Below are positions 20,935 through 33,698 of a stretch of DNA of 64,000 nucleotides, piece by piece. Numbering within the stretch: position 1 is the stretch's first letter; every line of letters begins with the position of its first letter. The stretch lies in NCBI GenBank assembly GCA_037951105.1, contig JBAMJV010007179.1:17130-81129 (forward strand), in the 5' to 3' direction. The DNA is from Echinarachnius parma (lineage: Eukaryota; Echinodermata; Echinoidea; Clypeasteroida; Echinarachniidae). The notes beneath the pieces were generated by a model. That model saw nothing but the letters and a program-made list of their open reading frames with translations, did no database searches and was not told where the DNA came from. The translations under genes and the position numbers were made by a program.

Positions 20935-21235
20935 GATGGGGAGATTGAGTATGAAAAGAAGGAGTAGTCTGCTTAATGGGGTAACTTTTATAGGGGTACG
21001 TACACCTGTTAGAAGAATGAGATGGTTAGATATAGTATGAAAATGCTGAGGATTGGTCAGACATCTCCATCTAGGCAAGGGATCAGAGAGGCACTGGTGC
21101 CTTTCATGCTGCAAGAATAAGACGGGGAGATCGAGTATGGAAAGAAGGAGTACACTTGTTAGAGGGGTTGGATTTGACCTTACATTTTCACCACTTAATC
21201 TGTACTTAATCTTAAATGTACCTTGCAAAAGCCTT
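20935..21235 (+). pseudogene. 3' UTR with ghost copy of the MAT2B C-terminal coding end
   Basis: From 21,051 the sequence GGTCAGACATCTCCATCTAG onward repeats the last ~75 coding bases (20,871 on) plus the first ~45 UTR bases, with about 15% change. In frame it reads IGQTSPSRQGIREALVPFML, then QE and stop, against [20 protein letters not shown] and QE. A still weaker repeat of the UTR part (GATTGATTGGATAATGAAAA) lies at about 21,630. Confidence 0.75.
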
Positions 21236-21467
21236 CCCAGTTAAACAGAGACTACTGTATTAGCTAGACTGGGCATAGGTGCTAGGAAGAACAGGGAAAT
21301 GAGGGTGCAATAATCAGGTCTAGTAACTAACATCGGCCCAAATTCTCATCAGTGGCTTAGTCCAGGCTAAACAGAAATTACCAGGAGCTGTTCAAACCAT
21401 GTTGTACGTCTGAAATTTGTCTTCGCCATTTTCTTTCATAATCAAATGTAGTACAATTACATCAGCA

Positions 21468-22047
21468 AAGGCATCCACAAAAAAATGTCTCTTGACATTC
21501 CAGTCATAGTTTAGCTGGTCACCAGTAATATCGCATCCTAGATCATCCAGGACATTATATAACCGGTGACTGGTTATACTATGACTGGAATGTCAAGCAG
21601 CAACCCTTTGCCCTGATGCCTAAGCAGAACGAGATGGATTGATTGGATAATGAAAAGAAGCCATCAATGGGCTAGTAAATACCACAGGAGTAACATGGTT
21701 TAACAGGTTTTTTTTTTGTAATTTCTTTCTTTTAAGCCCAGACTGATGTTGTGTCAATGATATGAATTTGCGCCATAATGTCTGCTATTGTGTAGGTGCC
21801 TTTAGGAACAGCCAAAGCTGTTTAAGGAAGTGGTCTGACAAATGCTTGAGCCTTCCTTGCAGCAAATTCGAAGAACAGCTTTTTTAAAGAAAAATAATAC
21901 TGTAATAATAGTACTGTAATTACCATACTAGAAGCCTTTAGTTTGGATTATTTTTGTCAGACTATCAGCTTCAATATTACCTGTGACCACCCAAACTATG
22001 ACTGGAATGTCAAGAGACATTTTGTCTGGATGCCTTTGCAACAAATC
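21468..22047. repeat. Inverted-repeat element with 60-70 bp arms
   Basis: The left arm GCAAAGGCATCC, then TCTCTTGACATTCCAGTCAT, is mirrored at 21,985-22,047 by ATGACTGGAATGTCAAGAGA, then GGATGCCTTTGC. A third copy of the arm, CTATGACTGGAATGTCAAG, lies between them at about 21,577. It is consistent with a MITE. Confidence 0.6.
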
Positions 22048-22529
22048 TGAGGTGTGCAACACCTGCAGGTGTCGTTCCTCGCGCCTCTATTTTATTCTTT
22101 GAATTGTGCTGGTTTTAAATGAATATGAAAACTTTTGACTTTACCAGTTGTCTTTATTGATAGTAGTGATTAATTAATTATTCTTACTTTTTTCCATTTA
22201 ATGAACAGTAGATTTTTTTGTTTTGTTTCAAATTTGTGTCTTTTAGCTTTTAATGAATATGTCAATGGTTACATGTCTTTTTAATAATTATATTCATGCT
22301 TTGTAAAATTGTCACTTTTTAATATGCTCTTTGACTATTTAATGCATGTGCAAGTCAGTTTGAATACCGTCAGACGTGCAATAATTAAACCATTAAAACA
22401 AATTCTTACCCACATAAATATACAAGGAAAAAACCCTGAAAGGAGGCCTTCTACTTCTCATTGTTGTCCTGTATAGCTATTTTGGTTCTCTCTATTTGAG
22501 CCCTTTGCCTACGGGGAACCTGGTGAGTG

Positions 22530-22865
22530 AATTGTAATAATAATAATTCTTTTATTGAGCATTTCCAATTATCAACTGTTCAGTTCCCTTTACAACTGAG
22601 CAACAAATGAATGATAAAAAAATTATATGAAAAAGTATCTTTTAAATATTTATGCTGTGGGAGACAAATGTCAATTCAACAAGCAAACTATTCCACGCCG
22701 TAGGGATAGCAAAATGAAAACAACGTTCCACACGACTATGTACAAAGTATATGGGTTCTTTAGAAACTGGTTGGGAACAGGTTAAGAAGTTACATGAACA
22801 CTGATAAAGACATGGCAAGTTGAATTTTTGCAACACAAAGGTCATATCTGTCCAGATCATGATTG
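22530..22865 (-). pseudogene. Non-LTR retrotransposon 3' end fragment
   Basis: The minus-strand open frame of about 70 aa contains RVERCFHFAIPTAWNSLLVE, which matches the 'A.P..WNSLP' signature near the C-terminus of Jockey/CR1-type ORF2. It is followed on the 3' side by an (AAT)n tail at 22,535-22,549. Only this tail end remains. Confidence 0.6.
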
Positions 22866-24190
22866 GCGGGTGAGAATGAGAAGGGCCTTAAGCCCATATT
22901 TTTGCTGAAGGAGTTATGAATACCATCTTGCAGGATGCAGCCTTATTTTTGTGAAGTCAAATTTTCAGATGATCATTATTCATAATTTGGGAAATATTAA
23001 TGGAAACTTTCCAAAGGAAAGAAGAGGGATTTATTTGGTTCATGCAAGTCCCCAAAACTTTAAATATGATTATCTCGAACTACTGGTAAACAAAACTTAC
23101 TAAGTGCCCTTCTTTTTGTCATTCGGTGACATTGCAGTACAGAAATGAAAGGAGTAAGTGAATTATTATCGCATGAAGGTCATTCCTTTCCAGTTTAGGA
23201 TGGGTTACCAAACATAGAACATTGACTCAGGGAATGAAATCAGAAAGAAGAAATTAACCCGTCACTGGAACCAAGTGGGCTATGTACAAAGCCTATGGGA
23301 TTTTCAGGATATCGAAGGAAACGGACTAACCAAGTTATTCTATAAACACGAAGGTCATTTTTTCCAGCTCATGATTATGGGCTACATAACGTATTACATT
23401 TCTAAGTATGACAACAAGATATGTACAAGTTCTTGCAACAACAATGGCATAACTAGGTTCAAACAAAACTAGGGGAGGGGAGAGGGATGTTTGTAAATGT
23501 ATGTTTACGGTATTTTCACCCTGCAGTATGTGTAAATTGAAATTTAAATTGCAATAATGTTGGGGGGGGGGGGGGGATGGGGGCTGTCAATAGTTCTTAA
23601 ATGCCCCCATTACTCATTACTGTGCCACTGAGTAAGAACACATGGGTAGGCTACAGCCAAGTCAGCATTTAAAACCTGATATGTGGTGACCCACATACCT
23701 AGGTCGATCAGGAGACGGGAGTTTAAGAGAGAAAAGGACTGCATGTCCGTATGGAATTACAGGCTCCTATAATTAAAAAATTGTCATTACTATTAGAGAA
23801 GTGTCTCATATCATGCTGTAGGGCACAGTAATACATACATGTACACTTGGATGACAATAGAGATATTAAGAACACATACCCATGCAGACACATGGTAACG
23901 TAATAGAGGAAGGCCGGAAAAACATGTTGCCGTTGGGAATGTAATGAACTCTTTTATTTGATTACAATATAGTTACAACAGAATGTTGCCTAAAATGATG
24001 GGTTACATGTCTATGGGCAATTGAAATGTGTTAAAATGATAGTTATAATGCTGTCTGTGGTCTATTTTTGGTATATAGGCCTGTAATGATATCTGCACAC
24101 TCTCTTTGTCTAGTATGTGTTATATTGGCATGTAATGATATCTCAGACTTCCTTTGTACATGGTCTATTTTTGTTGGTATCTGAGCAAGC

Positions 24191-24515
24191 ATAACAAATT
24201 GTCTTGGTGTAAGGTGTAGGGAGTAAAGCAGAGTAGGGTGCACTGTTGTTACATACTGAAATATGTTAATGTCACATGACTGAGGTTAGCCAATCAGTGA
24301 CTCGTATTTGACCAAGTCAGATAACATAACAAATTGTTCTGGTGTAAGGTGTAGGGAGTAAAGCCGAGTAGGGTGCACTGTTGTTACATACTGAAATATG
24401 TTAATGTCACATGACTGAGGTTAGCCAATCAGTGACTCGTATTTGACCAAGTCAGATAACATAACAAATTGTTCTGGTGTAAGGTGTAGCGAGTAAAGCC
24501 GAGTAGGGAGCAGTG
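24191..24515. repeat. 135-bp tandem repeat, about 2.4 copies
   Basis: ATAACAAATTGTTCTGGTGT then AAGGTGTAGGGAGTAAAGC starts at 24,191, 24,326 and 24,461. Units differ at only a few positions. No coding content. Confidence 0.85.
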
Positions 24516-24631
24516 TTTTAATCTGGTCCAGCTTGATGAGCCCATTTATCAGCGGACTCGGACTTGGGGACTTAGATCCGAGGCCGAATGTAAAACGAAT
24601 GGGAAGATGATGTTTGATGGCAGCCTCCGAC

Positions 24632-24792
24632 CAGGCCCTGTTGCATAAAACTTGTCCAATTGTTGTAAACGTCAAAGTATTGTAACTACTGTGCATACAG
24701 CCAATCAACATTGAGCATTATAGCTGAGCTGTTGCCATAGTAATACTAATTGGTCACTTGTAACATTGACAACAATTTATGAAACGGGCACA
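24632..24792. mobile_element. MITE, GGGCCCGTTTCATAAAAC family, copy 1
   Basis: The left end is GGCCCTGTTGCATAAAACTT and the right end TTTATGAAACGGGC. The interior has CAATTGTTGTAA and AGCCAATCAACATTGAGCA. Two further copies are at 38.8 and 41.5 kb. Confidence 0.75.
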
Positions 24793-25479
24793 GGGAGTGT
24801 TGTGGTTTATTGGTTTAAGCCTTTTGTCTTTGAGGAGTTTTTGTAAAGCCCTTCTGCGTAATGTTGAGTCTTTCCTCAAGATACGTTGCCATCATTTGCT
24901 GCTCTCTACACAGGTGTCAAACAGAGACCTGGGGGGAGTTTCACAAAGATTCTAAGTTGAACTGAACTCCAAGTTGGACCTTACTATTATGGAAAGTCTT
25001 TTATAGCCTTGGAATAAAACATAATTTAAAAGCAAAAAAATGCAATAATTTGAGACTTTTGTATATTTGTATATCAATAACTTAGGCTTTTGGATAAAAA
25101 CAAATATTACTGTTTTCATCAAAATTTCAGCTTTTAAGAAGAACTGTTTTGTTTAACAAAGAAACTAACGGCTTTACATAATAGTTGGTACATGTGCAAG
25201 CCTGTGTGTACTGCAGTGTGCACCTTCATGTGGCGGTCAGAATGAAATGCTATACCAAAGAAGTAATGAAATAAAATGAGATCTAAAGAAATTAAATGTA
25301 TTTGCTGTCAATATTAATTACCAATCTTTTCAATATTTACATTATTACCAAAAAACACATATTAAGATACTTAAGATTGTTATTATACAATGTGTAAATT
25401 CTTATTTAAGTGTTATTTTTCTATGAAACCACATTATTTTGGTAAAAACATTCTGAATTTCTAACCCACTCCGGGGTCG

Positions 25480-25932
25480 GAGGGACCGCATGCGTGTTCC
25501 CAAATCTCCTGTAAAGGGGTACTTTTTGCGCGATAAAGTCCGGCCAGAGAATTGTAAAAAAAAAGGGGGTGTATTTGACTTTTCACCCAGAGAATTCTTT
25601 AAAAATGGGGGTGTTTTTTTTCTTTCTCTCTCTCTTTGGACTCCTGAGAAATGTAAAAAGGGGGTTATGAAATATATTTGTTTACATTATTTGAAAATCA
25701 TAGAAAAATTGATCAAATCCCGGGATGAAATTCCTGATAGCTCACCTGAGATGGGGGGGGGGGGGGGGGGGGGGGGGTCTCCAAGGCAGGAAAAGCCTGC
25801 GAAAAGCCAGCGAAAGGGGGGTTCAGAAATGTTGGCAGTCCTGAGATAGGGGGGGTGCTTTCAAAGGGAGGAAATGAGTATACACGTACCCTAAATAATA
25901 CTGAGTGTTGGGGGGGGGGGGGGGGGGGCGTT
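25480..25932. repeat. Poly-G-rich dispersed repeat
   Basis: It contains runs of about 28 and 20 G and blocks shared in inverted order with 2.9-3.07 kb (GGCAGTCCTGAGATAGGGGG, TACCCTAAATAATACTGAGT). The 119-aa open frame crossing it is repeat-derived, not a gene. Confidence 0.6.
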
Positions 25933-25967
25933 AGTGGACCACTTTGAAGAACAAACCAATAGATCCT

Positions 25968-26088
25968 AATCTGTGAGTTGTACTTATTCTATGATTTGTA
26001 CTCATTAGATGAGTTGTACTCATTCTATGAGTTGTACTCATTCTATGAGTTGTACTCATTCTATGAGTTGTACTATTCCATGAGGTGT
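25968..26088. repeat. 18-bp tandem repeat
   Basis: GAGTTGTACTCATTCTAT repeats about five to six times with drift at both edges. Confidence 0.8.
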
Positions 26089-26167
26089 ATGACTTGAGTT
26101 GTCCATGGCACTTAGAGGGTTGAGTCCAAAACAGGTTACAATGTGCCCATGAATGATGTCACATGTT

Positions 26168-26440
26168 GAGGGATGTTACAGTTTCTGGTCAAACTGAATT
26201 TTAGTAATGAAAGTGAACCACCACCCAAAAATGTTATTCTTATAAGTAGAAGGTAACGTTATATTTTCTGAAATATGGAATAAATGTTGGTCTTTCAGCT
26301 GTTTCCGAACCGATTTTGATCAAACTTAGTTAATCTTTGAAATCATGTATTTCTTCAAATATTTTACTTAGGTTTTCATTACCTCACGAATAAATGATTC
26401 CCTGAAGCGCCCTCCAAACAAAAACTGTACTATCCCTTTA
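26168..26440 (+). mobile_element. TIR element (ACAGTTTTGGTC ends), copy 3
   Basis: It begins GAGGGATGTTACAGTTTCTG and ends AAAACTGTACTATCCCTTT. The interior shares TCAAACTGAATTTTAGTAA and CCGAACCGATTTTGATCAAA. This short copy defines both ends best: an imperfect inverted AGGGATAGTACAGTTTTTG. Confidence 0.7.
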
Positions 26441-26907
26441 ATTTGCCATAATGATTATAATACAGTCACATTATTATTTTTTTTTAAATTTTGCTTAAAA
26501 GTACCTTTTACTCATCTTCCAGTATAGATTAGAATGGTAAGACCTAGGGTAAGTTTTACTTGAAAATATTTATTTATATTCTGTATATTTGCAAGCCATT
26601 TTTTCTTTGAAGATCTAAAGCAGCTGCAGTACTAGAGTTATCATGTAATGGGCAGTGTTTAGTTTTTTTTTAAAGGCCTTAATTTTTAAGTTCTTTTTTA
26701 TAACGGGAATTGTTGTTAGTTTTATAATAATAATATGATTGATTTTGTTATCGTTATTATACTTACCTAAAGTGTGTGCATATATTTCATGAATGTGTTT
26801 TTAGATTATTTCTTGTGATATGAGAAAAATAAAGATTGTATTAGTAAGTTAAATAACTGCATTTACTAAATGTTTTGTTTTATGAGTATGCCTTTTCATA
26901 GCACCCT

Positions 26908-28554
26908 GTTGCACCACAAATTGTCGTACCTGCACAAATTGTCGTATGCGACAATTTGTGCAAAATGTTGACACCACAAATTGTCGCTTTCTGCACAAAT
27001 TGTCGTTTGCGACAATTTGTGGAGGCGACAGCGACAATTTGTGCTGGTAGCTGGCACCACAAATTGTCGCCACACCTACGGTCCTGTTCAAAGCCATGAT
27101 GACATACATTTTGGATTAAAATGATCATTCTTGACATACGGATATATACCAACGCACCAACATTATAGGTCATGTGAGGTTTGTGTATAGTGTGTGAGTG
27201 TGTGTATTTGTGTATGTGTGTGTGCGTGCGTGTGCACACGTGGTATGTGAAGGATTAAGGATGGGTGTATGTGTGAATGTAGGGTGTGTGTGTGTGTGTG
27301 TGTGTTTATGGGTGTGTGTGTGGAGGAGTGACGGTAGCTTGCGACATAATCTACAAGATTACATTGTTATGTTTTTGAAAATAATACAGATTGAATATTC
27401 ACATTTATGCTGAAATCCCCTTTTTGTCTGTAAATCGCTAAATAATCACTGAACATTAATATATTTGTTTGCCTAAATTAACCGGTTTCGAACGTTAGAA
27501 ATTGCGACAGCGCAGATTTTCTTTATGTAGGCTATTTCTTTGTTTTTTGGAATTACTTATTATTTGTTTTTTAGATTTATGTTTTTTTTTTCAATGGAAA
27601 AAATTATTTACCATTTCCATCTAGAATTTGTACACCAAACACACAATTTAGTGATTTTGGGGCCGACGCTCACTTACAAACGGTCACTGCATGACTTCGG
27701 AATAGTATACCCGGTCGTCGCAAATTTGGTCTCAAAAGACTTCAATACAAAAAAAGACCCCATGAAGTCACGCGGCGATACCTGCGTGCGTTGCGGAGAG
27801 TCACACGAAAGGTCGAGCCCCCCCCCCCCCCCCCCAGGCCTGGTTGAATACAAATTTCTTTTGACATCGAATAAAAAAACATAACCATTTTAATTATTAC
27901 AAAGACAGCACGAATAAATAAACCATGTATTCACAAACGAAAATACAAAAAAGACAAGAAATTTTAAAAAGGGGACAATTCATTGCCGCCCCCCCCCCCC
28001 CCCCCCCAGCTCAGAAACACCCATGAAAGGTACCTAGCTAGAAACTGTAGGAAAAGCAGAAATACAACCGAAAATCACATAAAAACGAATATTAACACAT
28101 GCTCACACATGGCTTGTTTTTTGTTTTTTGTTTTTTAAGTTGTCTCGAGGCCAATATGTAGTGTTCTTTAATGGTCTCGGCCCCCAAAACCAAATAGTCT
28201 CGGTCTCGGCCTCGAGATTTGTTGACGGATCTCAGTCTCTGCTTCGTAAAAATCTTCCACTGGTGTCGACGCCGAGGCCGGCTTCGAGTCACCAACACTG
28301 ATTATTATTATTATCATCATCATCATCTTTGTAGCTTGAAGACAGCGACTGACGACAATTTGTGCAATATGCGACAATTTGTGGTGTGAGGTTTTACGTG
28401 ATTTCACAAATTGTCGCCGGGTATGGGGACGGCGAGAGCAACACAAATTGCCGCAAACGACAATTTGTGCAGGAGGCGACAATTTGTGGCGTGAAATTTT
28501 GCACAAATTGTCGCCTACGACAATTTGTGCAGGTACGACAATTTGTGGTGCAAC
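26908..28554. mobile_element. Element with terminal arrays of the 12-mer CGACAATTTGTG
   Basis: It is bounded by GTTGCACCACAAATTGTCG and its exact inverse CGACAATTTGTGGTGCAAC. The first ~110 bases and the last ~110 bases are inverted repeats of each other. Within 26,912-27,070 the word CGACAATTTGTG appears eight times in alternating orientation, and within 28,349-28,549 another eight times plus one variant (AATTGCCG). The middle ~1.3 kb holds a (GT)n tract, poly-C runs and no recognised coding sequence. No exact target duplication is visible (CACCCTG left, CACCCCC right). Such iterated subterminal words are typical transposase-binding arrays; the superfamily is unknown. Confidence 0.8.
27180..27330. 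repeat. (GT)n-rich microsatellite
   Basis: An interrupted GT repeat within the 26.9-28.55 kb element. The Cys/Val-rich frames over it are artefacts. Confidence 0.85.
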
Positions 28555-28611
28555 ACCCCCATCCCCCCCCGTGATCGACGCCCCTGCTAGTAACCTTTAA
28601 TCAACATTCGA

Positions 28612-30360
28612 TATAAATTTTTTTCCATCTCCCTTCAAGGGGAAATTTGTTTGGCAAGTTGCTTATAATACATTCAAATTACAAACACATCTCAAATGTA
28701 CAAAGCAATAACAATGATATACAAATCTATGAATTAATAAAATCTTCATCTATACCAGGATTTAAAAACATTACATACAATATACAAAGATCAGCATTTA
28801 AAAGTACATAAATATAAAACAACAATAACTATCACATACAAGAACAACTGATAAAGGAACAATAAACAAAAACGAAAACAATAAGCCAATAAAGTTGACG
28901 ACTCTTTCTAATATATGTGTGGATCAAGTAAAGCACGTAGGCCAAGCATACCTGTTAATCTTGGAAGTTCTACACAATAAATGCCCGACTAGTTGCATGG
29001 GAGATGAAGAAAAACGTCAACTCCAATCAGGATGATTTTAGCCCAACAGAAAATTCTTATAGTGGTCAAATCTCAAACTGGCATATTGTTGACAAATTAT
29101 TGGCCTAAGCAAGAATGAGCCAATGGCTCCACAAAGCTTTCAGATAACTAAGCATTTAGGCCAAGTTTAACCCCTTCAGGACTGGTCCTGAAAATACTCT
29201 GGCTGGGGTCTATGGAAAATACCAAAATTAATCAGTCTTAGTTCTAACTAGTAGTCTGACTTAAGTATTTAAACAAAGTCCCATTCATAACGTATGTATT
29301 GACCGTTAGTCCAATGAGATATTCTGGCAAATAGAACATAAGTACTATGCACAATTGTGTTGTTGCTTAGCAACTGTATGCCAACCTCCTGACAAGTCTG
29401 TCACAGAAATGAGAGCGTTGAGGCCAAGTACGTATTCTTGAAATTGAATGCAAATAGAAATATTGATTGAGCATTTGGTTTATATCTTGCCTTGTGGGAA
29501 CAAGTAAGATCGTTCTCAGCATTCAGCAGTGCACCATTCTTTCCAAACGAAGGACACACTTTTTGAATGCAGTGGATTACACTGCCCAAGTTAGGACCTT
29601 TTCCTTTTGAATGAGGTAGAAGGACATTAAAAGTTCAGGAGAAGAAATGAATCCAGACTTTGGTTTAAACCAAAACAAAAATCAATTTTAATACAGTTTC
29701 ATTTATAAGCTCTTGGACCTTAAAAATATTTTCATCCATAGCTACCTCAATCAATTGCTAGTTACCATCATGAACTTAGAAACTGATTCTCAGAGTCAGA
29801 TGATAGTGGAATTTAGGTAACATCGATGTGAACATTTTGTTAGCATTACAGCTTTACTTGTGTGTGAATTGCTGCTTCAGAATTAACTCATAGTACTTGA
29901 GTGATAAATATGTATTCCCAAAGCTTGTAAATTGCTCCTTTTGCCTTTTGATTCGTGGACTTTTGAGCATACCAAGTGAGCCTTGCAGGAACTATGTACC
30001 CTTCGGATTACATTCATACAAGTGAATAGCGTGTGTTCCTTTTTCTTGTAATCATTGTGGAGCGAACTTTCTCTGGACCTTTGTGATGGTCAGATTTTGG
30101 TCTGGCTTCTCCTTTTTCTTCTTTTTGCAAGAAAGCAAACATGTATTCGGCATGATCAGAGAGACCCTGACAACAAGTCCTAGCTAGTAGTTCCCATCAT
30201 CTGTCCATTTTTTAGAGAGGATCCCACACAAGTACCTCTTTCATGGGAGAACCAAACACAAGTGAACAATATTAGCTGTGAAGACCTCTAAGTGTTGGCT
30301 GTAAACCTAAGAATTATTAGAAGTACTTAACAATCTTTGACCATTGCTATTTTAGGATAT
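28612..30360. other. No gene recognised
   Basis: AT-rich DNA. The first ~400 bases (ATTTGTTTGGCAAGTTGCTT, then A-rich ACAAA-type sequence) resemble the 3' untranslated end of a minus-strand non-LTR element, but no protein signature is present. The remainder, 29.0-30.36 kb, shows no repeat or coding feature I can support. Confidence 0.4.
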
Positions 30361-30718
30361 TTTTCAGTAACAACAGAACTTTATCTTTCAGCTTCTACTG
30401 AAAGTCCATGGATGCATGTGGCAGATATGTCTTGTTTCTGGTCAATACATCATGATATTGTGAAATTTGCTTTGAGGTAGGGAATGTTAATAGATAATGA
30501 GGACTTAGATGATACATCATTGGAAACAATATACTTATTTTACTTTGAGTTATTGTTTGAAAAATATGGTCTATGAGAAACTTTGTGAGTTCATTACAGC
30601 CAGTTCCTTTCAAACTTTGTAGAGACATCTGAACCTCTCATACAATAGCAAATTTGGTTCACTTCTGGATAAAGTGTGATATTTTGAGATATTGGTCAGT
30701 TTCTACTGTAAGTGAGAG

Positions 30719-30869
30719 ATGGAGGGTGCGCCAACGAAAGTCGGAAGGAGACACACTGTCATTTTGGGAAGTGGAAACTTTCCTTCCAGGGTGAAAGCGT
30801 CGCTTAATTCGGGGAGACGAAGAACCCTCAACACTGGATCCATTGCCCAAGATCAGGATACGCTATTTA
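30719..30869 (+). CDS. Candidate alternative first exon 1a
   Basis: An ATG opens 50 codons (MEGAPTKVGRRHTVILGSGN..., ending AQDQDTLF) and stops at the strong donor A|GTAAGTAAT in phase 1. Composition rises to balanced GC with no stop, unlike the surrounding AT-rich sequence. It resembles the exon at 34,877: both start MEG, share RR-(H/Y)-(T/S)-V, then (G)RR(K/R)T and (L/A)QDQ(E/D). It would splice in phase to the MYCBPAP exon at 49,726. The assignment to that gene is inference; a separate gene lying within 30-48 kb cannot be excluded. Confidence 0.55.
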
Positions 30870-31339
30870 GTAAGTAATAGTAATATAGTCCTCTAAGTTT
30901 GCACAGGTGCGATTGCTCGGGTCCACCAAAAAGTTTTACTTGTAAAGCGGGCAACACAAATTTAGATACTTGTTTAAATGTTTATCTTTGTTTTAGGTCA
31001 CTCAATTCTGATTTAGGGCCAGCAAAATTTGATAACACTATTTTACTTACCCAACTGGACCACTAAGAAAAAACAAACAATTTCTAGCATTGTGATCCCC
31101 CCCTCCCCGGAGGGGGGATGGGTATTCAAATTATTATTATTTGCAGGGATGTGCTGCAGTCAACTAAACAAAACTAGGGGCTTGGGAACTGAAGTATATA
31201 GAATAAATAAGGGCCTTCGAAACTGATGGGAAATACAGGTCGAGTGGAAAATTTCCCTGAGTTTATTACTTATCCCTACATGTTTGTCTCGAGTTTATCT
31301 GACAAGCACAAGCATTGGAAAGGGCTTCTGAGAAGTACC

Positions 31340-31418
31340 ACCATTAATTAGTCGTTGTAGCTCAATGTTTAGACTACCTGTCTAGCAATTTGGATGTCTT
31401 GATTATGGGTTTGATTCC
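31340..31418 (+). mobile_element. Degenerate tRNA-like (SINE head) sequence
   Basis: GTTGTAGCTCAATGTTTAGA resembles a tRNA A box and GGGTTTGATTCCTTTT a B box, about 50 bases apart, as in the RNA polymerase III promoter of tRNA-derived SINEs. It does not fold into a good cloverleaf, so it is not called as a tRNA gene. Confidence 0.4.
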
Positions 31419-32375
31419 TTTTGAATATAATGTTTTATTCCAAGGCTACACATGGCCTACCATAAGTCGTACTTGGAAATTAATTTCAACTAAAAATCTT
31501 TGTAAAATACCCCCATGTCATCAGGAAGATATGCATATATCATGGCTCCACACTTACTTTTTTGTCAGTGGCCCAGTTGGGCCAGTGAAATATGGCCTGA
31601 AAATTCATGAGAAAACTTTAAAATATCACTCTTTCCTATTTAAACCTGTGATTATAAATGAAGCATGACATGGAAGAAAACAAGTTTTTTTCTAATTTTG
31701 TCAATGTCGGGTTGAAAATGTGCTTGCCCGATCAGGCCACCAAAATATGACTTTTATACATTTTTGCTGGCCAAAAGTGCAATTTCACTGGCCCCGGTCC
31801 AGCGGGCCAATGCGAGTGTCAAGCCCTGCATATATGTTTAGGAACTGTAGTGAAAAGTTGTTGTGTCATCTACTGAAGACAGCACAAAAAAATAGATCTC
31901 TTTCATTTTGTCCCAACTATAAGTTGGATTGATTGGGTCTAAAAATTCAGCTTGTACTCGTAATCTATGATATATTTACAAAAGAAGAAGAAACACTCAA
32001 AAGAGTAATTAATGATTGATAGATGGAGAAATGAATCAAATTAAACGTGATAAAAGACATGGATAGATATAGAACTGATTGGTCACTTTGTACAGGTGAA
32101 TAAAAGACCAAAGAGAGAACAAAGAAGAGCATTAAAGCATGATGAAACTTTGTAAAAAAAACCTTGACATTGTTTATGAATATTTTGTACAAAACTCAAT
32201 CGAAGGGGAGACATATTGAGAACATTGAAAATTTGAATTGTTTTCTTATTTAAAACATACATGTGAACTTGTCCACAGATTTGCCAGAGTGTATTGCCAT
32301 TTTAAGTCACCCATAGAAATAAGTGGCTATCTTCAAAAAGCATACATTCAGACATTATTCCTCCTGTTCATTCTC

Positions 32376-33698
32376 TTAAACCCCTTTTTAATTGAGGAAA
32401 ATAGTCGCGGTAACGTCCGGACGTTGTCAGGAAGACATTCTACCGCGTTTGTATTAAAAAGGTCCAATCGCGGTAACGTCCTGACAACAGCGCGGTAGGA
32501 TTCAACCTAGTCGGGCTAGGGTAATAGCGAGGTAACGTCAGGATGTTGTCAGGATGTTAAGCTGATAAACATTGTATTAAAAAGCGCGCAGAACGTTACC
32601 CGGGTAGATGACGTCATGGCCGTAAAAAATGTAAACATTGCAGCGATCGCGTTTTGGATCGGGAACATGTGGTACTCTTGTAAACAAGGTTGCCAATTTA
32701 AACTGCTGTAAGTTCACACACAAACACTATTCCACATACTCCTAATTTTAGACTTAAATTTGCCCAAATAATACAAGTTATAATACTATGAATATAACAA
32801 TTGGAAGTTTAAAGGGTACCACCACCCCAAAATAATAATCTTTTTATAGAAAGGTAACATCTTTAGTATTCCATTCCTTCAATAAGTTCACAAAAATATG
32901 TTTTAAGAAAGAAAAAAAATGGAAAACGCATCACCATTCTCAGCCATGCGGTCATGCGGTCTGAATGCGCAGACTATTATGCGAGCAGATCCAGCGGCGC
33001 TCTGTGCAGAGCGAACGAATCATCCGGGATTCTATTGACGTACGCGTGAATTGCATTGGCGCACTCGCAAATGCCTGGCCTGTGTGGAACCACGAGATAG
33101 CCGTGGTTCCGTAAGTGGTGGAAATTAATTGCTTTGTTTATTAATTACACAACCCTTTGCAAAATGTTGGGTATCTATTTGATATCACAAAACGGTACCA
33201 AAACATATAATAATGTGTTGTCCTTTGCCTGGTGGTCCCCTTTAACAAATCTAAAATTTGATAAGTACAACAGCTCACTCCAGGGTACATAGATCTACGT
33301 GTGCGCATTATTCATCGCTGATCATAAAATTATCTTCAGCTCATGCAATATCCCAACACGTGTATCAGCGAGATTTAACTAGAATTATTTGTTCCTGAAT
33401 TCTACTCTACCGTGCGCTCCCGATCCGATTGCCTGTTGTATACCCGATATGAATTGACCGTCAAAATGTCCCGCGCTAACGTATACCAGCGCGCGCCGAT
33501 TAGCAGCCGGTCGCACGATGAGAGAGGTGCGGTTGCTATAGTAACCTACCCGGGTGACTCGGAGAAAAACTTTTGATTAAAAACCTGCACAACCTCTCGC
33601 TGCGTGTTTTACGACCTGACCTCCTACTGTTTTTATCGAAATCTCACTCGGGTAAAAGCGAGGTAGAAAACACGTTCTCCAATTAAAAAGGGGTTTTA
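32376..33698. mobile_element. TIR element with TTA duplication
   Basis: The element is 32379-33695 (1317 bp) with ends AACCCCTTTTTAATTG and the exact inverse CAATTAAAAAGGGGTT. It is flanked by TTA on both sides. The subterminal parts are GC-rich with repeated CGCGGTAACGTCC-like words at 32,406, 32,466 and 32,528. A TTA 3-bp target fits PIF/Harbinger. Internally a segment (ACCACCCCAAAATAATAATC) resembles the ACAGTTTTGGTC family. No transposase. Confidence 0.75.

Noticed and set aside
25490..25849. 119-aa frame with Gly run
   Set aside because: It spans a poly-G dispersed repeat that occurs inverted near 3 kb.
26912..27070. CRISPR-like array of repeated 12-mers
   Set aside because: The words alternate orientation, spacing is irregular, and the cluster is an inverted copy of 28,349-28,549; this is a eukaryotic transposon end.
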